64,000 bases of DNA, from contig NZ_WVHS01000003.1 in assembly GCF_009834915.1 (NCBI RefSeq), forward strand, positions 310,001-374,000. Reading direction: 5' to 3'. Under the pieces are notes generated by a model that searched no databases, was not told where the DNA came from, and worked only from the letters and a program-made list of their open reading frames with translations. Positions 9,834-19,200 of this stretch are shown here, piece by piece. The translations under genes and the position numbers were made by a program. The stretch comes from Hufsiella ginkgonis. GTDB taxonomy: Bacteria > Bacteroidota > Bacteroidia > Sphingobacteriales > Sphingobacteriaceae. Positions within the stretch are counted from its first letter, which is position 1; each line of letters starts with the position of its first letter.

Positions 9834-10064
9834 ATGAAGAGGATCATTCCTGGTTTTTAGTACTGGCCTGTACAACACAATATGTACTTGCACAAACCAT
9901 TAAAGGTAATTTGCCATTAAAAATGTGAAACCGGTATGCTTTTGCGGATAAAAGATGCCAACCATCAACGTCGGGGAGGCACCTATCGCCTGCCGGACTA
10001 CTCAAATGTACCCGATAACGGATTTCTTCGAACAGGGGAATCGTTAAGCCCCGGTTTTAGCTAA
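9834..10064 (+). pseudogene. Possible gene remnant with signal peptide
   Basis: An ATG at 9834 begins a short frame (MKRIIPG) that stops, while the adjacent frame continues as FLVLACTTQYVLAQTIKGNLPL and stops at 9927. Joined by one frameshift this reads as a typical Bacteroidota signal peptide and a mature start of the kind seen in DUF4369/thioredoxin-like proteins. A further open stretch to 10064 (ending YRLPDYSNVPDNG...SPGFS) could be the C-terminus of the same or another lost gene. No intact gene is present in this 266-bp gap. The family guess is weak. Confidence 0.3.
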
Positions 10065-10090
10065 ATTTATCGCGATAACCGCCAACCATC

Positions 10091-10780
10091 ATGAAAACTA
10101 TCCTTATTACCGGCGCCGACGGAAACCTGGGCACCACCGTTACCCAAACGTTCCTAGAAGTAGGCTATCAAGTACTTGCCACGGTGGTGAACGAAGCTGC
10201 AAAGAATAACCTCGCCCCGCATCCCAGCCTCGAAGTACAGGCGGTTAACCTTACGGACGAAACCGAAACCGGCCGGTTTATCGCATCCGCCCTTGCGAAA
10301 TACCAGCACATAGACGCGGCGCTGCTGTTAGTCGGCGGGTTTGCCATGGGCGATATTGCGGCTACCACCGGCGCGGAGCTGAAAAAAATGTACTCCCTGA
10401 ATTTCGAAACGGCTTATTATACGGCCCGCCCGCTTTTTGCGCACATGAAGGACTCGGGCAGCGGACGATTGGTATTCGTAGGCGCACGTCCGGCGCTTCA
10501 GCCCGCCGACGGCAAAGCGATGATCGCCTATGCGCTGAGTAAATCGCTCCTGTTCAACCTGGCCGCCTGCCTGAACGAAGAGGCCAAAGGCATCGATGTG
10601 GTAGCTACGGTAGTGGTGCCCAGTACGCTTGATACACCAGTGAACCGGAAGGCGATGCCCGACGTGGATCCCGCCAAATGGGTTAAACCCCAGCAGCTTG
10701 CAGATATCATGAAGTTTATTTGCAGCGATACGGCCGCTGCGCTCAGAGAGCCGGTTATTAAGGTTTACAACAACGCATAG
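10091..10780 (+). CDS. Short-chain dehydrogenase/reductase (SDR)
   Basis: This 229-residue cytoplasmic protein has the SDR cofactor motif near the N-terminus (TGADGNLGTT, the variant of TGxxxGxG). The NNAG position is replaced by LLVGG, the catalytic Ser sits in the blade before Y-A-L-S-K (the Tyr-x-x-x-Lys pair, about residue 150-154), and the C-terminus is short. SDRs reduce or oxidise alcohols and ketones with NAD(P). It is convergent with the TetR gene, with one base between the two stops. The substrate is unknown. Confidence 0.85.
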   Translation: MKTILITGADGNLGTTVTQTFLEVGYQVLATVVNEAAKNNLAPHPSLEVQAVNLTDETETGRFIASALAKYQHIDAALLLVGGFAMGDIAATTGAELKKMYSLNFETAYYTARPLFAHMKDSGSGRLVFVGARPALQPADGKAMIAYALSKSLLFNLAACLNEEAKGIDVVATVVVPSTLDTPVNRKAMPDVDPAKWVKPQQLADIMKFICSDTAAALREPVIKVYNNA

Positions 10781-10781
10781 G

Positions 10782-11393
10782 CTACTGCGTTGCGACTTTT
10801 ACCTGCGCGATCAGCAGATTTACGGTGTTTAGCACCTGGTCCATATAACCGGGCGCTCCCTGCACGCGCGCGATCATCATGGCGCCCTCGATCAGCGCAA
10901 TGATCGACAGGGATAACTGCTCCACCGGCGTGTCGGCAATAAACTCACCGGCACTAATCCCTTGGCGGAGCAGCCTGGAAAGGTGCCGGTGCCAGCTGGT
11001 GACGGCGGCTGATGCGCGCGCTTTGAGGGCCGCGTTCGTGTCGTCGGCCTCGATGGCGGTGTTTAGTATGGGACATCCCCCGCGGTCGTTCACCTCACCG
11101 GCTATCCGGCGGTAAACTTCGGCGTAAGCTTTTAACTTATCGTGATAGGTAACGGCCTTATCCACTTCCGCTTTTATAATGCGTGCAATGGTGGCGTAGT
11201 TGTAGTCGAACGCCGCAAGCGCCACCTCTTCTTTGTTTTCGAAGTTGCCGTAAATGCTCCCCTTGGTCAGGCCGGTTGCCCCGGTGAGGTCTGACAATGA
11301 AGTGCCCGCATATCCTTTCCTGTTAAAGATCTCTGCCGTACGCCCGATTATAAAAGCGCGTGTACGTTCTGGTTTGCTGCGTGGTTTATCCAT
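10782..11393 (-). CDS. TetR/AcrR-family transcriptional regulator
   Basis: This 203-residue protein has an N-terminal TetR helix-turn-helix (about residues 10-56; GYAGTSLSDLTGATGLTKGSIYGNFENKEE) and an all-helical ligand-binding domain with the GGCPILN segment seen in TetR regulators of reductases and efflux systems. It is convergent with the SDR gene. An inverted repeat lies just upstream of its start (11406-11419), consistent with autoregulation. The ligand is unknown. Confidence 0.9.
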   Translation of the reverse strand: MDKPRSKPERTRAFIIGRTAEIFNRKGYAGTSLSDLTGATGLTKGSIYGNFENKEEVALAAFDYNYATIARIIKAEVDKAVTYHDKLKAYAEVYRRIAGEVNDRGGCPILNTAIEADDTNAALKARASAAVTSWHRHLSRLLRQGISAGEFIADTPVEQLSLSIIALIEGAMMIARVQGAPGYMDQVLNTVNLLIAQVKVATQ

Positions 11394-11405
11394 AACGCCG
11401 CTAAT

Positions 11406-11419
11406 ATACCGGTTGGTAT
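11406..11419. promoter_or_regulatory. Candidate TetR operator
   Basis: A perfect inverted repeat ATACC-GGTT-GGTAT lies 12 bp upstream of the tetR-like start codon. Its short arms and small spacer fit a TetR dimer site, and its position would let the protein repress its own promoter. No second copy was seen in front of the neighbouring SDR gene. Confidence 0.5.
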
Positions 11420-11579
11420 TTAAATTACAGTTGTTAAAGGATATTATGATAGGTTGGTGTTACGGTTTAGGCTGTGTACGGCAGCAGGTAGCTTGCTGAT
11501 TCCTGGTCATGCCAGGCTGGATAATGCCGTTCCGGGCCAAATATACCCGGGTTAATAACGGGTTGCCGTATCCCGGAGG

Positions 11580-12806
11580 TTATTTCACACGGGAAAACTT
11601 TGCTGCGAAGAAAAAGATGATCGCGTAGCAAATGATGGGCAGGTAATACGCTTTTGCAACATCGTGATTGGCGACCTGCCCCATGATCAGCGGAAAGAAC
11701 GCGCCGCCAACCACGCCCATGGAAATGAACGAAGATGCCTGCTGCGTACGCGGACCGAGGTTTTTAATTCCCAGGCTGAAAATGGTGGGAAACATGATGC
11801 TGAAAAAGAAATTGATCATCAGCAAGGCGATGTATGAGGGCCAGCCCAGGCATTGTGTAACGATGAGGCACATCAGGATATTACCCGCAGCAAATGCAGC
11901 CAGTAACTTGTTGGGCGCTATATAACGCATGAGCAGCGTGCCTAAAAAACGGCCGGTAAGCATCATTCCCATAAATACGCTCATGTAATTGGTGGCCACG
12001 GTATCACTGAATTTCATCACTTCATGTCCATAATTAATAAAGAAGGCCCAGGTGCCGGCCTGCGCGGCGACATTAAAGAATTGCGCGATAACCGCCCATA
12101 CGAAGTGCCGGTGCGCTGCCAGCGATTTGCCGGGGGCGGTGTCTTTATTTATAGCTTCGTTCTTGCTTACCGCATGCGGATCTGTGATGGGAGGAACCTG
12201 TACAAATGAAAAGGCGATAGCTACGGCAGTGATGACCACCGCAATACCGAGGTACAATAATTTTACCGAAGTGAGGTCGGTGCTGCCCGAAATATGACGG
12301 CTGAACAGGAAATAGGAGCCAAGCAACGGTCCTGCAATGGCGCCAACTGCATTAAATGCCTGGGCAAAATTAATGCGCTGGTCGCTGGTACGCTGATCGC
12401 CAAGTGAGGCCACAAACGGGTGCGCCACTGTTTCGAGGGTAGACAAACCGCAGCCCACAATAAACAATGCGACCCCGAAGAAGCCGAAAGAAGCCGTATT
12501 GGCGGCAGGCACAAACAGGAAAGCGCCTGCTGCAAACAGCGATAACCCCAGCAACACGCCGCGCTTGTACCCGAAACGTTTCATAAAAAGCCCGGCGGGT
12601 ACCCCCATTACAAAGTACGCCCCGAAAACCGCAAACTGCACAAATCCCGATTGCGATTTCGAGAGACTAAGCACACTTTGGAAGTGTTTATTTAACACGT
12701 CGGCCATGGTGATGGCGATGCCCCAGAACATAAACAGGGAGGTAACGAACACCAGGGTAAGGATAAAACGTTTCTCGGTGAAGGCAGGTTTGGTTGCGTG
12801 GTTCAT
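11580..12806 (-). CDS. FucP-like sugar MFS permease
   Basis: This 408-residue protein has twelve predicted membrane helices and the FucP/GluP group signatures: an N-terminal FVTSLFMFWGIA.TMADVLNKHFQ segment, FMKRFGYKRGVL after helix two and GCGLSTLETVAHPFV in helix four. Known members are proton symporters for L-fucose, glucose or galactose in the inner membrane. It lies 24 bp downstream of the GH88 gene on the same strand, so both are probably driven from the box at 14089-14117. It is the likely importer of monosaccharides released by the locus. Confidence 0.9.
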   Translation of the reverse strand: MNHATKPAFTEKRFILTLVFVTSLFMFWGIAITMADVLNKHFQSVLSLSKSQSGFVQFAVFGAYFVMGVPAGLFMKRFGYKRGVLLGLSLFAAGAFLFVPAANTASFGFFGVALFIVGCGLSTLETVAHPFVASLGDQRTSDQRINFAQAFNAVGAIAGPLLGSYFLFSRHISGSTDLTSVKLLYLGIAVVITAVAIAFSFVQVPPITDPHAVSKNEAINKDTAPGKSLAAHRHFVWAVIAQFFNVAAQAGTWAFFINYGHEVMKFSDTVATNYMSVFMGMMLTGRFLGTLLMRYIAPNKLLAAFAAGNILMCLIVTQCLGWPSYIALLMINFFFSIMFPTIFSLGIKNLGPRTQQASSFISMGVVGGAFFPLIMGQVANHDVAKAYYLPIICYAIIFFFAAKFSRVK

Positions 12807-12830
12807 AGCGGGGGCTAATGGATTTACGGT

Positions 12831-14036
12831 CTATAACGGGGCCGGTAGCGGTTTGCCGGCATCCAGCTTTTTAAGACGCAGCAGTGCCTCGATAAAGTAA
12901 TAGTCGGCATAGTTGATCGAGGCATCTATTTCCGTTCCGTTTGGTTTGTGGCCGGTGGAATGCAGGAGAAATGCCGAATTCTCCCCGTTGCTCAGGTACC
13001 GGCTAGACGATAGCTCAGCAAGCATCCGTGTGGCTTTCTTCCGGTAATTTTTCGCTTTTGCCGGATCGGTCACATACGTTGAAAGCTCGAGCAGGGCGGA
13101 GGCTGTGATGGCCGCCGCGGAAGCATCCCTGGGTTCATTGGGGATACCGGGTGCATTGAAATCCCAGTAAGGGACCAGGTCTGCGGGGAGGCGGTCGAGA
13201 TAAACATCGGCGACCTTTTGTACGAAGTCGAGGAATTCCGGTTTGCGTGTTTCGCGATAGCACATCGTAAAACCATAGATGGCCCACGATTGCCCGCGCG
13301 CCCACATCGAGTCGTCGGCATACCCCTGGTGGGTTACGGCTTTGATCTTTTTGCCGCTGTTCCGGTCGTACACCACCACGTGGTACGAGGTGTAATCGGG
13401 CCGGAAATGGTTCTTCATGGTGGTTTCCGCATGACTTACCGCGATATCGTATAACCGTTTGCTGCCGCCGTTTTTCGATGCCCAAAACAACAGCTCCAGG
13501 TTGATCATGTTGTCCATTATGGTATTGTGCTGCGGCCATTCCATGTTGGGTACGGGCCGCGGCCAGGAGAGGATGGTCCCTACCGCCGGGTTAAACAGCG
13601 TGGCCAGGGTATCCGCTGTGCGGAGGATGGTGGCTTTATATTCCGGGTCGCCGGTTAGCCGGTAACCGTTGCCGTAGCTGTTAAACACCTGGAAGCCCAG
13701 GTCGTGGTCGATGGCTTTCATACGTGAAAGAGGCGCCAGTTGCGACGTGAACCGCTCCGCCGCTGCTTTCCATTGCGGGTTGCCGGTGGCCTCGAAAAGG
13801 TACCAGAGCGTGCCTGGCCAGAAACCGCTGGTCCAGTCCCTAAAATCGACGAAGCGCCATTTATCGGTGCCTTTGTTTACATTCCTCGGCAGATCCGCCA
13901 CGCCGGCGGGAATTACCTGCATCGTTTTGAGCGCCTGTTTTTCGAGGTAGGTTGTTGATGCCGTTTTGCCGGCGCTGCATCCTTCCAGGATAATTACTGC
14001 CCAGGCAAGAAAATTGAAGTATCGGTTATTAGACAC
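12831..14036 (-). CDS. GH88 unsaturated glucuronyl hydrolase, lipoprotein
   Basis: This 401-residue protein has a lipoprotein signal (I-L-E-G-C, Cys20) and an (alpha/alpha)6 barrel. Family landmarks are WTSGFWPGTLW (about 69-78), the Asp in A-I-D-H-D-L-G-F-Q (Asp112) and the Asp in N-T-I-M-D-N-M-I-N-L (Asp175); their spacing matches the two catalytic aspartates of characterised GH88 enzymes. These enzymes hydrate the unsaturated uronic acid that a polysaccharide lyase leaves at the non-reducing end. Its presence implies that at least one lyase in the locus is active, and the two alginate-lyase-fold proteins at 25908 and 28670 are the obvious partners. FucP follows in the same operon. Confidence 0.92.
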   Translation of the reverse strand: MSNNRYFNFLAWAVIILEGCSAGKTASTTYLEKQALKTMQVIPAGVADLPRNVNKGTDKWRFVDFRDWTSGFWPGTLWYLFEATGNPQWKAAAERFTSQLAPLSRMKAIDHDLGFQVFNSYGNGYRLTGDPEYKATILRTADTLATLFNPAVGTILSWPRPVPNMEWPQHNTIMDNMINLELLFWASKNGGSKRLYDIAVSHAETTMKNHFRPDYTSYHVVVYDRNSGKKIKAVTHQGYADDSMWARGQSWAIYGFTMCYRETRKPEFLDFVQKVADVYLDRLPADLVPYWDFNAPGIPNEPRDASAAAITASALLELSTYVTDPAKAKNYRKKATRMLAELSSSRYLSNGENSAFLLHSTGHKPNGTEIDASINYADYYFIEALLRLKKLDAGKPLPAPL

Positions 14037-14088
14037 GGGAGATGATGATAAATTGCGTAAAAACGGATGGCAGCATTTTTAGTTACGA

Positions 14089-14117
14089 AGAGACAAGCCG
14101 GTTATGTTTTTATACTC
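14089..14117 (-). promoter_or_regulatory. GAGTATAAA-N12-TTGTCTCT box upstream of GH88-fucP
   Basis: On the minus strand GAGTATAAA is followed after exactly 12 bases by TTGTCTCT, 52 bp before the GH88 start codon. It is one of seven copies in the locus. The layout resembles an ECF sigma-factor promoter (-35 GAGTAT, about 17 bp, -10 GTC), although an activator site cannot be excluded. Confidence 0.75.
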
Positions 14118-14161
14118 TATGTATTTAAAATGTTTGTGTTTTAAGGTCGTCGTCCCGCTGA

Positions 14162-15160
14162 TTACGGGATATAAGGGGCGCCCAGTACCAGTTTATCGCC
14201 AGACACGTCGGCGTTAAACAGGTGAGGAACGCGGTGGTACCTGCCATTAATCTCTTCGTGGCTATGCAGGACCATTAGCAACCGTCCGTCTAACGTGTTA
14301 AACAACATGCCGTGCCCGAAATTAGGCGGCGTGATAGGTTCTTTTTCGTGGATCCACGGACCGTCAAGCTTCCCGCCGGCTGAATATGCCACGCCCTGGG
14401 TGTACACGTTATACACCCAGCTTGTCCAGATCATGCCCAGGCGGCCTGTTTTTGTACGGAACAGGAAAGGCCCATCCGTTACTTTATTGAAAATAATGTT
14501 CCCGTTTTTGTCTTTCTCTTTGCTCCAGGGCGAGTCGCTGGCCCGAAAGAGCACTTTACCTTCGCCGATGGTGCCGCTCAGGTCGGGCTTTAATTCGATC
14601 TTTTCGACGGTGCCGTTCCAGTTCTGCAGCCATTCATGGCAGTAAACCAGGTAGGGTTTTTTGTCGGTATCTATCCAGAAAGTGCCGTCGAGCGTTGGCT
14701 TTCCTGGCGGGAGGTAAGTGCTGTCTTTCATGGGCACATACGGCCCCCCCGGCGCATCGCTTACCAGGACATGGCTTGCGCGGCGATCGATCACGTTTCC
14801 CTGCACCGTGTCAATTTTAATGCTGGTGTTGGTAAACGTGCCGAAATAATAGTATTTTCCCTGGTATTGGTGCAATTCTGCAGCCCAGATCCTTGGTCGC
14901 GGGCCCATCCAGGAACCCGGATCAGTTTTCGTAACGGCATAAGGACCCTCCCATGTTTTTAAATTGCGGCTTTTCCAAAGCATGCCGCCGGTGCCGGTCA
15001 TGTAGTACGTCGCGGTGTTCTTGTCGGCCAGGATAAAAGGGTCGCTCAGTACGATCGAGTCGAGTGGCACATCTTTCCTCACCGTCGTCCTGGGGCTTTG
15101 TGCAAGGAGCGTTACGGGCAGCAATATGCATATCCATAAAGTAATAGTCACTTTTTTCAT
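14162..15160 (-). CDS. GH43-like glycoside hydrolase, secreted
   Basis: This 332-residue protein has a signal peptide ending in LLAQ (residue 21) followed by a five-bladed propeller. The S-D-P-F-I-L motif places the presumed base at Asp40. Blade motifs RIWAAELHQYQGKYYYFG and LDGTFWIDTDKKPYLVYCHEW follow, with the second supplying an Asp, and the F-N-K-V-T-D-G-P segment sits where the family normally has E-G-P, here with Asp in place of Glu. It is divergent from the ROK-HTCS operon and has its own box 23 bp upstream. Probable role is removal of arabinosyl, xylosyl or galactosyl side units in the periplasm. The Glu-to-Asp change at the acid position is worth noting. Confidence 0.85.
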   Translation of the reverse strand: MKKVTITLWICILLPVTLLAQSPRTTVRKDVPLDSIVLSDPFILADKNTATYYMTGTGGMLWKSRNLKTWEGPYAVTKTDPGSWMGPRPRIWAAELHQYQGKYYYFGTFTNTSIKIDTVQGNVIDRRASHVLVSDAPGGPYVPMKDSTYLPPGKPTLDGTFWIDTDKKPYLVYCHEWLQNWNGTVEKIELKPDLSGTIGEGKVLFRASDSPWSKEKDKNGNIIFNKVTDGPFLFRTKTGRLGMIWTSWVYNVYTQGVAYSAGGKLDGPWIHEKEPITPPNFGHGMLFNTLDGRLLMVLHSHEEINGRYHRVPHLFNADVSGDKLVLGAPYIP

Positions 15161-15183
15161 GTTGGTTTAACAGGTTTAACTGC

Positions 15184-15212
15184 GTTAACAGTTCCCGGGG
15201 CCGTTTATACTC
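15184..15212 (-). promoter_or_regulatory. GAGTATAAA-N12-CTGTTAAC box upstream of GH43
   Basis: This is the minus-strand copy of the box, 23 bp before the GH43 start at 15160. The second half diverges most here (CTGTTAAC instead of CTGTCTCT), but the first nine bases and the 12-base spacer are kept. Confidence 0.65.
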
Positions 15213-15262
15213 CGGCGCCGGGTTGATGAACGATGAAGATACCACAAACAATTTCAATTTGC

Positions 15263-15291
15263 GAGTATAAAACGGGGCGGTAACTGTCACT
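15263..15291 (+). promoter_or_regulatory. GAGTATAAA-N12-CTGTCACT box upstream of ROK-HTCS
   Basis: This plus-strand copy lies 24 bp before the ATG of the ROK gene, divergent from the copy at 15184-15212. So little room remains before the start codon that a complete Bacteroidota housekeeping promoter (TTTG-N19-TAnnTTTG) cannot fit downstream of it. This favours the box being the promoter itself. Confidence 0.75.
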
Positions 15292-15315
15292 GTATAAAAA
15301 CCGCATTTCGTGCTT

Positions 15316-16200
15316 ATGACCAGTTCACCTGATACTTACCTGTTAACAGCCGATATTGGCGGTTCTCATATTACCACGGGCATTTGCAGCCTGCATGGTT
15401 CCACGGTGCTCAAACAAAGCATAAGTCGTGTAGAAGTGCTGAGCAACGGTTCCGCCAGCCATATTCTGCGGTCATGGGCGCGGTGTATGGAGCAATCCAT
15501 GGTGGCCGCCGACGGGCCGGTCATAGCGCTCGGCGTTGCCATGCCCGGACCGTTTGACTATGAAAATGGCGTTTCCCTAATTAAAGGACTTAATAAATAC
15601 GAGGCTCTTTACGGTATGAACATCAAGTCTTATTTCGCCGGGATCACCGGGCTGCCGCCCGAACGCATCCGGTTCCGGAACGATGCCGAAGCAACCATCG
15701 CGGGTGAAGTGTTCGCCGGCGCCGGCCGCGGGTTTAAAAACGTGTTGGGCATCACCCTGGGTACCGGCTTCGGCTCCGCGCACCTGGTAAATGGACAGGC
15801 GCTGGACCTAAACCTGGGTAGTGAGCGTTTCAGGACCGGCATCGCCGACGACCACTTGTCCACCCGCTGGTTTATGAAGCGTTACGCGGACCTCACCGGC
15901 TTTTCACTGCAAGGGGTTAAGGAGCTGGCCGAACTTGCCGCAACCAATAGAATAGCCAAAAAGCTATTCTATGAATTTGCTGCCAATATGAGCGAATTTC
16001 TTACCCCGGTCATTCAAAAGCTCGATCCCGAGGTCCTGCTCATTTGCGGCAATATCGCCAAAGCAAACCGGCACTTCCTTTTACCGCTTACCCATTCGCT
16101 AAGCCCGCTGGAAATCCGCATAGCGGAAATGGGGGAAATCGCCGCTATGATCGGGGCGACCGGGCTGTTTAAAGCGCAAGAAATTGCGGATCGCGTTTAA
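15316..16200 (+). CDS. ROK-family protein (sugar kinase or sensor)
   Basis: I chose the ATG at 15316 over a GTG at 15310. The 294-residue protein has the phosphate-binding T-A-D-I-G-G-S-H motif (Asp13), the A-M-P-G-P-F segment, the catalytic Asp in F-R-N-D-A-E-A (Asp123) and a G-I-T-L-G-T-G-F-G adenosine-site loop. The cysteine-rich zinc motif (CxCGxxGCxE) of most ROK kinases is absent; the region reads LGSERFRTGIADDHL. There is no N-terminal helix-turn-helix, so it is not a ROK repressor. It is transcribed with the HTCS gene, 32 bp apart. It may phosphorylate a released sugar or act as a sugar-sensing partner. Confidence 0.8.
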   Translation: MTSSPDTYLLTADIGGSHITTGICSLHGSTVLKQSISRVEVLSNGSASHILRSWARCMEQSMVAADGPVIALGVAMPGPFDYENGVSLIKGLNKYEALYGMNIKSYFAGITGLPPERIRFRNDAEATIAGEVFAGAGRGFKNVLGITLGTGFGSAHLVNGQALDLNLGSERFRTGIADDHLSTRWFMKRYADLTGFSLQGVKELAELAATNRIAKKLFYEFAANMSEFLTPVIQKLDPEVLLICGNIAKANRHFLLPLTHSLSPLEIRIAEMGEIAAMIGATGLFKAQEIADRV

Positions 16201-16232
16201 GTGGTATTTTATAGCATATTTGCAGGTAACCA

Positions 16233-19200
16233 ATGATCCTTTTGATGCGTGCCGGGAAGCATAACGTACTGCTGATTGTCGTCCTGTTCTGTTCCCTTGC
16301 TGCGGGGGCGCAAAAGAACCATGTGATCGGTTACCTCGGCACTGAAACCGGGCTTTCCAGCAGTTCCGTACGATGCATTTACCAGGACCACAGCGGTTTT
16401 TTATGGTTCGGCACCTATGACGGGCTGAACCGTTATGACGGCTCTGATTTTAAGATCTTTCGAAACCGGTATGGCGATACCACCTCGTTGCCGCATAACT
16501 GGATCAACGCCATCGCAGAAGACAGCGCCCACCTCTTATGGATCGGTACCCGGCAGGGTGCCGGTATTTTAAACAGCGTAACCGGGAAATTCACGGCCGC
16601 CTGGTATACCGGCAACGGGAGCGGAGCCCGTAAAAAGCTTACCGGGTTTATCAAAAGCATCCTGGCCGACAAAGCAGGAAATGTATACGTTGCAGCCGAA
16701 GACCTGGGCCTGGTGGTATTTCGCAAAGGAAGCGCAACCGGCATGCTCATCTCCGCCGGAAGCCAGCCCTACAACGTATCCGGCTTCACCCTGGATGGCA
16801 ATGGCGGGTTATGGCTCGCCGTAAGCGGGAAAGGATTGCTGCAATACCATGTCTCCAATAACAGGTTTACATTGGTGAACAACCATGTACAGTTCGTCTC
16901 TTGCATTCAATATGACCACGACGCCTTGTGGATCGGTACGCTGAGCGGCGTTTACAGGTACGTTATCCGTTCAAACCAATACCTGTTTATGGGCGGTAAA
17001 ACCACCGGGATGCTCGCTTCATCCCGTATCACCAGCTTCCTGCGCGCGGGGGCGGACGAGCTTTGGATAGGTACCGACGGGGGAGGAATAACCATTTATA
17101 CCATTTCGGCCGGCAGGTCCAGGATGCTGAACAGCCAGGACCGCGATTCCCCTATTTCCAGCGATGCCGTGCATGCGCTTTACCTCGACCACGAATCGCG
17201 GACGTGGATCGGGACCCTGCGCGGCGGTATCAACGTGATCGATCCGCGGCGGGCACGGTTTCAAACCATCAGCCACGATCCTTCCATGCCCAATAGCCTG
17301 GCTTCCAATTTCATATTATCGCTTTTTGAAGAAACGCCCCACAAGCTGTGGATCGGTACTGATGGCGGTGGATTGAGCATATGGAACCGGAAGAACGCAA
17401 CGTTTAAGAACCTTCGGGCCGGTTCAGGTAATTCCTCCGCCCCCGGCGGAAATTTTATTACCAGCATAAAGAGAGATTACCTGGGCAATACCTGGCTGGC
17501 CACGTACGAGGCCGGGATCAGCCGCTATATCCCGTCGGGCGATAAGTTTAAGCAATACTACGGCTATAGCGCCCAGGATAATTCCGTGAACTCCACGTTC
17601 TGGCTGATCTATGAGGACCGCGACCACCGTCTTTGGGCGGGCGGGCTCCAGAACGGCATCTACCTGTACAACCGGGCAGCCGATCGTTTCGAGTTGTTCG
17701 ACCGGACGCTCCGCGACCTGCTGGTGCTCACCGAAGACCGTTCGGCAAAACTATGGGGCGGTGCGTTTTCCAAGCTGGTGCAGGTCGACCCCGAAACAAA
17801 GCGCCACCAGTGGTATGAAATAGATAAGCCCGTGCGGGCGATCGTGGAAGACCGGTACGGCAATTTCTGGCTGGGCACCGAAGGCGGGCTCATGCTGTTC
17901 GACAGGAAGCTGAAACGGGTGGTAAAAAGATACACCACCGCCGACGGGCTGGGGAGCAACTACATCCTTACCATGCAGGAAGACCAGGCAGGTTTTTTAT
18001 GGATGAGCACCTATAACGGCTTGTCGCGATTTGATCCGCGCACGCGGAAGTTCAACGTTTTTTCCAGGAGCGATGGGGTGCAGAAAGAGTTCAATTACAA
18101 TGCCTCTCTTAAATTAACCTCCGGCGAGCTTGCCTTCGGCGGAATAAGAGGGCTAACCTTGTTCTCTCCCACAAGCATCTCGGGATCGGTTACCGATCCC
18201 AGCATCGTTTTTACGGGCCTTAAGATCAATAACCTGCCCACCGAACAGGTTTCAGGCTACCTGGCAGTCCTGGATAACGACAGGATCAGCGAGATCCGGG
18301 TGCCCTATAATGAAGCCATCTTTTCGTTCGACTTTACCGCCATCCAATACCCATCTGCCGAACAGATCAGCTATCGCTATAAAATGGAAGGGTGGGACCG
18401 TGGCTGGATCAATGCAGGCAACCTGCGAAGCGCCATTTATACGCACCTCGACCCGGGCAGTTATACCTTCCGGGTGAACAGCACCAACCCGGAAGGCGTT
18501 TGGACCAACCGCGAGATCTCAATGACCGTGATCGTGCTGCCGCCCTGGTACCGTACCTGGTGGGCGTACACGCTATATGTGTTATTCGCCGCGGGGTGTA
18601 TCTACGGCTACTTCCGCTACCGGTTCAGGCAAAAACTGCTGGAGTTCGAAGTGGCGCTCGCCCGGGTGAATGCCGAAAAGCAATCTGCCGTGCACGAGAA
18701 GCGGCTGGAGTTCTTTACCAGCATCTCGCATGAATTCCGCACGCCGCTTTCGCTGATCATTAACCCCATTAACGATCTGCTGAGCCGTTCGGCGCCACAG
18801 GATGCCGGCGACCTGCACATCATTTACCGGAACGCACGGCGGTTGCTGAGCCTGGTCGACCAGCTGTTGCTGTTCAGGAAAGCAGACTCAGGCATTTCCG
18901 GGCTCAAAGTGGTAGCGATTAACCTCAACCAGCTTTGCCGCGAAGTGTTTTTATGCTTCTCGCAGCAGGCGAAATCGGCTGCGATACACTACGAACTCGA
19001 GACTACCGCCCATGATTTCCAGGTATTTGCCGACCGGGAAAAGCTGGAGATCATCCTGTTTAACCTGCTGTCGAACGCCATTAAGTTCACGCCGCCGCAT
19101 GGCCGGGTAACGATCCGGGTCGTAGAGGAGCAGGAGCATATCAGGGTGTACGTGAGCGATTCAGGTATCGGTATCCCCGCAGAGGTCGGAAACAGGCTGT

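Noticed and set aside
9834-10090. Mobile element as the cause of the decayed region
   Set aside because: No transposase, terminal inverted repeats or target duplication were visible; internal deletions explain the fragments.
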